17,613 nucleotides of DNA from contig JBMOMT010000021.1 of NCBI GenBank assembly GCA_049324835.1, positions 1 to 17,613 of the forward strand, in the 5' to 3' direction. The notes beneath the pieces were generated by a model that made no database searches, was not told where the DNA came from, and was given only the letters and a program-made list of their open reading frames with translations. Numbering within the stretch: position 1 is the stretch's first letter; every line of letters starts with the position of its first letter. Positions 6,463 through 11,310 of this stretch are shown here, piece after piece. Source of the stretch: JBMOMT01 sp049324835 (GTDB lineage Bacteria > Chloroflexota > Anaerolineae > CAYNKW01). The translations under genes and the position numbers were made by a program.

Positions 6463-7644
6463 ATGGACCTTTTTGAAAAGTGCTACAATTACACCCTGGC
6501 CAAAGAAATCATGGCCACCGGCTATTATCCGTTTTTCATTCCCTTATCCGATACCGAAGGCACCGAGGTCATCATCGACGGGCGCAAGCTCATCATGATC
6601 GGCTCCAACAATTACCTGGGCCTGACCACTCATCCCAAGGTGCGTGAGGCAGCCATTGAGGCTTTGCGAAAATACGGCACCAGTTGCACCGGCTCTCGCT
6701 TTCTCAACGGCACGCTTCATCTACACAAACAACTGGAAGAAGAACTGGCCGATTTCGTAGGCAAAAAAGCGGCTCTCGTCTTTGGCACCGGCTATCAGGC
6801 CAACCTGGGCGCCATCTCGTCGCTGGTGGGCAAGAGCGATTACGTCATCACCGACAAAGAAGACCACGCCAGCATCGTCGATGGCTGCCTGTTGTCGCGC
6901 GGCAAGATGTTACGCTTTCGCCACAACGACATGGCCGATCTGGAACGTGTGCTCCGGCAATGCGAGCCCGGACGGGGAAAACTGGTGGTGGTGGATGGCG
7001 TCTTTAGCATGGGTGGCGACATTGCGCCGCTGCCCGAGATCGTCCCTCTGTGCAAAAAACATGGCGCGCGGCTGATGGTAGACGACGCGCATGCAGTGGG
7101 CGTGTTGGGCGCCAACGGTCGCGGCACGGCGGATCATTTCGGCATGACCGATGGCGTGGACCTGATCATGGGCACGTTCAGTAAATCGTTTGCCTCGTTG
7201 GGTGGGTTCATCGCTGGCGACGAAGAACCGATCCATTACATCCAGCATCATGCCCGGTCGTTGATTTTCAGCGCCTCCATGCCGGCGGCCAACGTGGCCA
7301 CCTGCCTGGCGGCTCTGGAGGTCATGCGCGCCGAGCCAGATCGACCCAGGAAACTGATGGCCCTCGCCGGCCGTATGCGCCAGGGGTACCAGCAATTGGG
7401 CTACAACACCGGCGACAGTCAGACGCCCATCATTCCCATCATCATCGGCGACGACATGCCCACCTTCAGGCTCTGGCGCGCCCTGTTTGACGCCGGGGTC
7501 TATACCAACGCCGTCATTCCGCCGGGAGTGCCACCCAACAAGTCGTTGCTACGCACCAGTTACATGGCCACCCACACCGACGCGCAGATGGAGCGGGTGC
7601 TCGAGCTGTTCGAGCAGGTTGGAAAACAGATCGGTGTGATCTAG
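6463..7644 (+). CDS. Alpha-oxoamine synthase, serine palmitoyltransferase-like
   Basis: PLP-dependent fold-type I enzyme of 393 residues that condenses an amino acid with an acyl thioester and releases CO2. Residues expected for the family are present: H135 (DHAS, stacks on PLP), D207 and H210 (VDDAH), and the PLP lysine K241 (GTFSKSFASLGG). Several blocks match bacterial serine palmitoyltransferases better than BioF or Kbl as I remember them: IDGRKLIMIGSNNYLGLTT (39-57), GSRFLNGTLHLH (77-88), DLIMGTFSKS and HARSLIFSASM. L-serine plus a long-chain acyl-CoA or acyl-ACP giving a 3-ketosphinganine-type product is therefore my preferred guess; 8-amino-7-oxononanoate synthase activity remains possible. 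No biotin genes, acyl carrier protein or ceramide synthase are in the window. The gene ends just before a shared hairpin terminator. Confidence 0.9.
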   Translation: MDLFEKCYNYTLAKEIMATGYYPFFIPLSDTEGTEVIIDGRKLIMIGSNNYLGLTTHPKVREAAIEALRKYGTSCTGSRFLNGTLHLHKQLEEELADFVGKKAALVFGTGYQANLGAISSLVGKSDYVITDKEDHASIVDGCLLSRGKMLRFRHNDMADLERVLRQCEPGRGKLVVVDGVFSMGGDIAPLPEIVPLCKKHGARLMVDDAHAVGVLGANGRGTADHFGMTDGVDLIMGTFSKSFASLGGFIAGDEEPIHYIQHHARSLIFSASMPAANVATCLAALEVMRAEPDRPRKLMALAGRMRQGYQQLGYNTGDSQTPIIPIIIGDDMPTFRLWRALFDAGVYTNAVIPPGVPPNKSLLRTSYMATHTDAQMERVLELFEQVGKQIGVI

Positions 7645-7649
7645 AAACC

Positions 7650-7692
7650 AACAGAGCCTTGAGGTTTCTAAAACCTCAAGGCTCTGTTTTAT
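7650..7692. terminator. Perfect 18-bp hairpin between convergent genes
   Basis: AACAGAGCCTTGAGGTTT (7650-7667) and AAACCTCAAGGCTCTGTT (7671-7688) pair perfectly around a 3-nt CTA loop. On the plus strand the stem runs into TTTT (7687-7690), fitting a Rho-independent terminator for the oxoamine synthase. On the minus strand it begins next to the stop codon of the SDR gene (7689-7691) and is followed by TGGTTTC, a weaker T-rich tail. It probably serves both genes. Such a long perfect palindrome could also be a dispersed repeat reused as a terminator. Confidence 0.85.
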
Positions 7693-8681
7693 AACCAGCC
7701 GTTCTGCCGGTACCACTGTGCCGTGATTCTGATCCCTTTTTCCAGCGGATACAGGGTCTCAAAGCCCAGCTCGCGGCGTGCCTTTTCGCCGCTGCACACC
7801 CAGAATCGCTGGCGCAGCTCGATCAGTTTCTGATCGTTGAGCAGCGCCGGCTGGCGCGTGAAACGGGCCTGCAAACCGGCGGCCGCGGCGATGACCGGCA
7901 GGAAACCCTCCGGCACCACCAGCCGCAACGCCCGCCGGCCCAGCGCCGATGCCACCATCTCGCTCAGTCGCTGCCAGTCATAGTCTTGCGCCTCGGTCAC
8001 AAAGTAGGTCTGGCCCACCGCCCGCTCATCTTCCAGAACGTGCAGCGCCATCGAGACCAGATCGGCCACGAATACGAAACTGGCCCGCCGCGCCCCACGC
8101 CCCAGAAGCAGCTTGATGCCGCGGTTGACCATCTGGAAATAGAAATAGATGTCTCTCTCGCGGGGGCCGTAAACGGCGGGCGGTCGTATCATCACGATCG
8201 GCAGGCGGGCCATGTAATCGTGGCAGTATTGTTCTCCCTGGAGTTTGCTCTGGCCGTAAAAGGTCAGCGGGTTGGGCGGATGCGCCTCGTCGATCGGGTG
8301 TCCATCGGGTGATGGCCCGGCAGCCGCCAGGCTGGACACGTAGACGAAACGACCGAGTTCGGGCGCAAGCCGGGCGCACGTCTCCAACAAACGTCGCGTG
8401 CCCTCGGCGTTGACGCGAAAATAGGTCTCGCGGTCGCGGGCTTTGGTGGCTCCGGCCAGGTGACACACTGCCTGCACGCCGGCGCAGGCAACTTCCAGAC
8501 CCTCGCCGCCGGACACATCGCCGTAAACCCACTCGACCGGCAGGTGCTCGATGAAGGCCAGATCGCTGCTGCGGCGCACCAGGCAGCGCACGCCGTAGCC
8601 TCTTGCCAGCAATGCCTCGACCAGATGCGAGCCTACGAAACCGTTGGCTCCGGTGACCAATACCTGCGTTTTCTGTGTCAT
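7689..8681 (-). CDS. NAD(P)-dependent epimerase/dehydratase (extended SDR)
   Basis: Extended SDR of 330 residues. The Rossmann motif TGANGFVGSH is at 10-19, VYVSS at 113-117, and the catalytic pair is Y142/K146 (FYGQSK). It resembles the nucleoside-diphosphate-sugar epimerase and 3-beta-hydroxysteroid dehydrogenase-like branch; the substrate is unknown. It is a relative of the other SDR in this window: both end in ARRELG followed by an aromatic-rich helix. The ATG at 8681 has AGGAGA at 8686-8691 overlapping the stop of the DUF881 gene, so it is translated from the same message. Convergent to the SPT-like enzyme, it could reduce a keto-sphingoid intermediate, but that link rests only on proximity. 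Confidence 0.9.
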   Translation of the reverse strand: MTQKTQVLVTGANGFVGSHLVEALLARGYGVRCLVRRSSDLAFIEHLPVEWVYGDVSGGEGLEVACAGVQAVCHLAGATKARDRETYFRVNAEGTRRLLETCARLAPELGRFVYVSSLAAAGPSPDGHPIDEAHPPNPLTFYGQSKLQGEQYCHDYMARLPIVMIRPPAVYGPRERDIYFYFQMVNRGIKLLLGRGARRASFVFVADLVSMALHVLEDERAVGQTYFVTEAQDYDWQRLSEMVASALGRRALRLVVPEGFLPVIAAAAGLQARFTRQPALLNDQKLIELRQRFWVCSGEKARRELGFETLYPLEKGIRITAQWYRQNGWL

Positions 8682-8689
8682 CTGGTCTC

Positions 8690-9361
8690 CTATTCTACAA
8701 ATACGGCGTACTGGAACTCAGGGGGCTGCCGGTGTACCGGCAATACCATTCGATCGCGGCGGCTGATTTGAACCTTGAGTCCCTCGTAGGTGTGCTGAAA
8801 CACGGCGATCAGCCCTCCGCTGCGCATCAGCGCCGTCTCGAGCGTGTCCGGATCGCCGATGGCTTGAAACAGGTAGGGCGAAGCCAGGCGCACCCCATCC
8901 ACCGAGAGCCAGCCCTCTTTTTCCATGGTTATAGCCGACCACAGCGCCAGTCGTTCGCCATTGAGCGCGATGGCCTCCGCGCCGGCGTTGCGTAATTCGT
9001 TGACCAGGTCTTGAACGTTGAGGGCGTTCAGCGGGCCGCTCAACCGCACCTCGATGCCCGGACCGGAGACTTCGACCAGTCCATTGATGGTCTTGGTGCG
9101 GTTCAACTCTTCGACCAATGTCTCCAGCAACCCACGATCGCTGCCGCGCCGGGAATTGCTCAACTGTGCTTCCAGCGTATCGACCTCGGCGCGTAAGGCG
9201 CCGTTGGCCTCCACCAGGCTACTGAGGATGGCAGCCTGATCGGCGCTGGAGCCAGAAGCCCGGGCCTTGCTGGTGAGGCGTTGGGTCTGAACCTGCGCCA
9301 TGACCAGTAACCCCAGGATAAAAGCCATCGTTATGAGCGTGATCCGAGAGGGCCAATGCAT
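8690..9361 (-). CDS. DUF881 (YlxW/YlxX-type) membrane protein 1
   Basis: Protein of 223 residues with an N-terminal membrane anchor (about 6-24), a Leu/Glu-rich predicted coiled coil (about 39-92), and a DUF881 core (about 96-220). The core shows the family blocks SGPGIEV (99-105), LVNELRNAGAEAIALNGER (119-137) and SPYLFQAIGDP (161-171). DUF881 proteins occur near cell-division and sporulation genes in Gram-positive bacteria; their function is not established. The ATG at 9361 is preceded by AGGA about 10 nt upstream. The stop is 8 nt from the start of the SDR gene, so the pair is co-transcribed. The upstream 400-bp gap is filled with repeats and shows no convincing promoter, so expression probably depends on read-through from 11269-11297. 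Confidence 0.9.
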   Translation of the reverse strand: MHWPSRITLITMAFILGLLVMAQVQTQRLTSKARASGSSADQAAILSSLVEANGALRAEVDTLEAQLSNSRRGSDRGLLETLVEELNRTKTINGLVEVSGPGIEVRLSGPLNALNVQDLVNELRNAGAEAIALNGERLALWSAITMEKEGWLSVDGVRLASPYLFQAIGDPDTLETALMRSGGLIAVFQHTYEGLKVQISRRDRMVLPVHRQPPEFQYAVFVE

Positions 9362-9403
9362 CCTGCATCATCCTGACCCGGCCAGGCCGGAACCAAACAG
9401 ATA

Positions 9404-9454
9404 ACCACCAAGACACCAAGTCGCCAAGAAAAAAAGGCTTTGTGCCTTGGTGGC
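9404..9454. repeat. Imperfect palindromic repeat (ACCACCAAG type)
   Basis: The arms are ACCACCAAGACACCAAG (9404-9420) and its near-complement at 9438-9454, matching at 14 of 17 positions around an A-rich centre. Repeats of this accacgaagacacgaag style are, from memory, frequent intergenic elements in environmental bacterial genomes. It abuts the left target duplication of the MITE. Confidence 0.6.
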
Positions 9455-9464
9455 TGATTGGCTG

Positions 9465-9566
9465 GTAACTGCTCAGCCTACCCTCCCGCAGGCTGGAAAA
9501 CCGACTGATACCTGGGCCCATTTCTACTCGAAACCACTTCAAGCCTGCGGGAGGGTGAGCAGTTAC
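9465..9566. mobile_element. 102-bp MITE with IS66-type ends
   Basis: The ends are inverted repeats. Left GTAACTGCTCA then CCCTCCCGCAGGCT, with a 5-nt insertion GCCTA between the two blocks. The right end (9542-9566) is the exact complement of these 25 positions without the insertion. The 8-bp sequence ATTGGCTG sits directly outside both ends (9457-9464 and 9567-9574), as expected for a target-site duplication. GTAA termini and 8-bp duplications are the known hallmarks of the IS66 family. The element has no coding capacity, so it would need a transposase in trans. Confidence 0.82.
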
Positions 9567-9586
9567 ATTGGCTGACAAATCTTTTT

Positions 9587-9661
9587 GGACGCAGATTTTG
9601 CAGATAACCGCGGATGAAAAAAGCGTATAGAATCTACGGCAATCAGCGTTAATCTGCGTCC
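9587..9661. repeat. Imperfect palindromic repeat (GGACGCAGATT type)
   Basis: Outer arms GGACGCAGATT (9587-9597) and AATCTGCGTCC (9651-9661) are a perfect 11-bp inverted repeat, and pairing continues inward imperfectly (GCAGAT, CGCGGAT against complementary segments). It is 75 bp long and begins 12 bp beyond the right MITE duplication. It codes for nothing evident. From memory, gcagatt/aatctgc elements are common intergenic repeats in several bacterial phyla. Confidence 0.65.
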
Positions 9662-9761
9662 TGTACCCGGCGCTGAACAACGGCTTGGGCATTTTGTCAG
9701 TCATTCAGGCCTTGGTGGTGTGTTTTCTTGCCAAACGTGCAAGGATTTCATCGTCAAGATA

Positions 9762-10517
9762 CTATTGCCCGGGCCGGGCGTAACGCAATACGAGGCTGCC
9801 CTGGTAGGCCGGCAATTGCACCTGCGGCGAGCGATGGTACTCAAAGATCAGGCCCTTGAGTCGGGCTTTTTCTTTCAACTCGGCCAGATAGGAAACGTTG
9901 CGCAGATGATCCTCCAGTTGCACCGGATCGCCGATGGCCCGCACCAGGTAGGGTGGTGAGAGCCGCGTGTCGTTCACCATCACCGTGCTGCCCACGCAAT
10001 AAACCGAAGTGACAGCCACCACCCGTTCGCCGTTGATGGCGACTCCCTCGGCGCCGGCCAACCAGAGCAAGTTCACCACGTCCCGTAGATCGTACTCGTG
10101 CACGATGTAGGCCGATGGATCTTCATCCGCCGGAATGGCCTGCCGCTGCGAGTCGTCCAGGGTCACTTCGACGCCAGGCCCTTGCGCCGCCAACAGTCCG
10201 GCGATGGCTTTTTGGTAACGCAGTTCGGCGCCGATCTCTTCCAACAGCTCGGTGGTGGCAGCCGTTTCCTGCTGATAGGCCGCCAGCTCGCGGCGCAACT
10301 GGCCGATGCGTTCCTTGAGTGTGATCTGTTCCCGCTCCAGGCGGTGGATCGTCTCATCGGCGCCTTCTCGTCCCTCGGACGGCGTGACGTCTGCCGATGG
10401 CCAGGAGTTCAATTGCAGGCTCAGCAGCAGGCCAAAAGCCACGGCCACCAGCAGCCAGGAAAACATTCGGCTCCTGCCGGACAATCGGACACTCACGGTT
10501 TGCCCTTTCTCAACCAT
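9762..10517 (-). CDS. DUF881 (YlxW/YlxX-type) membrane protein 2
   Basis: Second DUF881 protein, 251 residues from the ATG at 10517. A basic N-terminus (RLSGRSR) leads into one membrane helix (FSWLLVAVAFGLLLSLQLN), then a predicted coiled coil rich in E/R/Q/L, then the DUF881 core with QGPGVEV, VVNLLWLAGAEGVAINGER and SPPYLVRAIGDP. It is paralogous to the gene at 8690-9361. The start is uncertain: the frame is open to a TTG at 10577, ATGs occur at 10538, 10517 and 10466 (the last preceded by AGGAG), and a GTG at 10496 has AAAGGG upstream. All options keep the membrane helix. It lies downstream of the lipoprotein gene in the same direction. Confidence 0.86.
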   Translation of the reverse strand: MVEKGQTVSVRLSGRSRMFSWLLVAVAFGLLLSLQLNSWPSADVTPSEGREGADETIHRLEREQITLKERIGQLRRELAAYQQETAATTELLEEIGAELRYQKAIAGLLAAQGPGVEVTLDDSQRQAIPADEDPSAYIVHEYDLRDVVNLLWLAGAEGVAINGERVVAVTSVYCVGSTVMVNDTRLSPPYLVRAIGDPVQLEDHLRNVSYLAELKEKARLKGLIFEYHRSPQVQLPAYQGSLVLRYARPGQ

Positions 10518-10588
10518 AACAAAAGCCGCCGGAGGCATGTGGAACCTGAGGTTCTCCACCTCACGCTGGCGGCTCAAGGCGTGGTACA

Positions 10589-10616
10589 GATCGGCCTGTT
10601 TTTCACCCGGCCGATC
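10589..10616. repeat. Inverted repeat between lipoprotein and DUF881 genes
   Basis: GATCGGCC (10589-10596) and GGCCGATC (10609-10616) form a perfect 8-bp stem with a 12-nt loop in the leader of the second DUF881 gene. No T-run follows on the minus strand, so I do not call it a terminator. It could stabilise or attenuate the message. Confidence 0.4.
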
Positions 10617-10639
10617 CTGACGGGTGGGGGTTTTGCGAT

Positions 10640-11173
10640 CTAGTCGGTTTCTGAGGCCAGAATGATCTGCAGATCGTACCTTCGAAAATTGTTGGCCAGG
10701 TTGGTCTCACCGGCTACGGCCACTGCCTCAACCGAGAGCTGATAAGTCGGGCGATAGGGTGGGCATGGGATGTGGGTAAAACGGACCACCTGCGTCTCAC
10801 CCGGCGCGATCGAGGTGATCTCGGCCTGCCGCTCAACGAGCACCGTCTCACCCTCGTCGGTGGAGAGCTGGGCCAGTATCGAGACACTCGTCTCTGTCGA
10901 GAGGCCCGTGTTCTCGATGGCGATCAGAAACGTGATGCCATCCGGGTCGTCAAGAAGCTGCTCGTAATCGTCCAGGGGAGGGTCAAAGTCTACGGCCAGG
11001 ATGGCCAGATCGTGTTCGTTGGGAGTAGTTGGGGAAGAGATGGCTTGTTCTACATTGTCACCGGCCTGAAGATCGATCACCTTGACCTTGACACAGCCCG
11101 TCAAGCCGATCACGATCACCAGTCCCAGGGCTATCAACGGCTTTAGGCGGAGCCAGTCGCTATTCTGCCCCAT
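10640..11173 (-). CDS. Lipoprotein with CARDB-like domain
   Basis: Secreted lipoprotein of 177 residues. The signal peptide has a hydrophobic core (about 12-25) and a lipobox LTGC with the lipidated cysteine at C27. Residues about 53-172 read like a single CARDB-type beta-sandwich: DLAILAVDFDPP, ITFLIAIENTGLS, ITSIAPGETQVVRF and an ending ETNLANNFRRYDL. Such domains usually mediate adhesion or assembly outside the cell; no enzyme motif is seen. The ATG at 11173 follows AAGGAGG (11182-11188) at 8 nt. It is the first gene after the promoter at 11269-11297 and heads the DUF881/SDR operon. Confidence 0.85.
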   Translation of the reverse strand: MGQNSDWLRLKPLIALGLVIVIGLTGCVKVKVIDLQAGDNVEQAISSPTTPNEHDLAILAVDFDPPLDDYEQLLDDPDGITFLIAIENTGLSTETSVSILAQLSTDEGETVLVERQAEITSIAPGETQVVRFTHIPCPPYRPTYQLSVEAVAVAGETNLANNFRRYDLQIILASETD

Positions 11174-11268
11174 AGCGTGTGCCTCCTTATGGCAAGATAG
11201 ACAGGCCAGGCCATCGTTTCCCCCTTTGCCCGCAGTTCAAAATGGCCTGGCGCGTCGTGTATGGCTCT

Positions 11269-11297
11269 ACTATAATCCAGATAACGGGATTTGTCAA
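11269..11297 (-). promoter_or_regulatory. Near-consensus sigma70 promoter, lipoprotein operon
   Basis: On the minus strand, perfect TTGACA (11292-11297) and TATAGT (11269-11274) are separated by 17 nt. The predicted start is near 11262, giving a leader of about 90 nt. The -35 box lies 13 nt beyond the stop codon of the GT39 gene, so it separates the envelope-glycan cluster from the lipoprotein operon. Confidence 0.85.
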
Positions 11298-11310
11298 GTG
11301 TCCGTGGGGG

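Larger units (their letters stand above)
9362..9761. other. 400-bp gene-free gap made of three repeats
   Basis: No gene is supported here. From left to right it holds an imperfect palindrome (9404-9454), a MITE with target duplications (9457-9574), a second imperfect palindrome (9587-9661), and a lone CTTGGTGG at 9711-9718 that resembles the outer arm of the first palindrome. The gap separates two DUF881 genes that face the same way. I see no clear terminator after the upstream gene and no good sigma70 promoter before the downstream one. Confidence 0.8.

Noticed and set aside
3558..8681. The two SDR genes plus the SPT-like enzyme as a proven sphingolipid pathway
   Set aside because: No ceramide synthase, acyl carrier protein or known ceramide reductase signature is visible, and the genes are on different transcripts. 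Kept only as a hypothesis.
10589..10616. GATCGGCC/GGCCGATC hairpin as a Rho-independent terminator of the lipoprotein gene
   Set aside because: No T-run follows on the minus strand and the loop is 12 nt; kept only as an inverted repeat.
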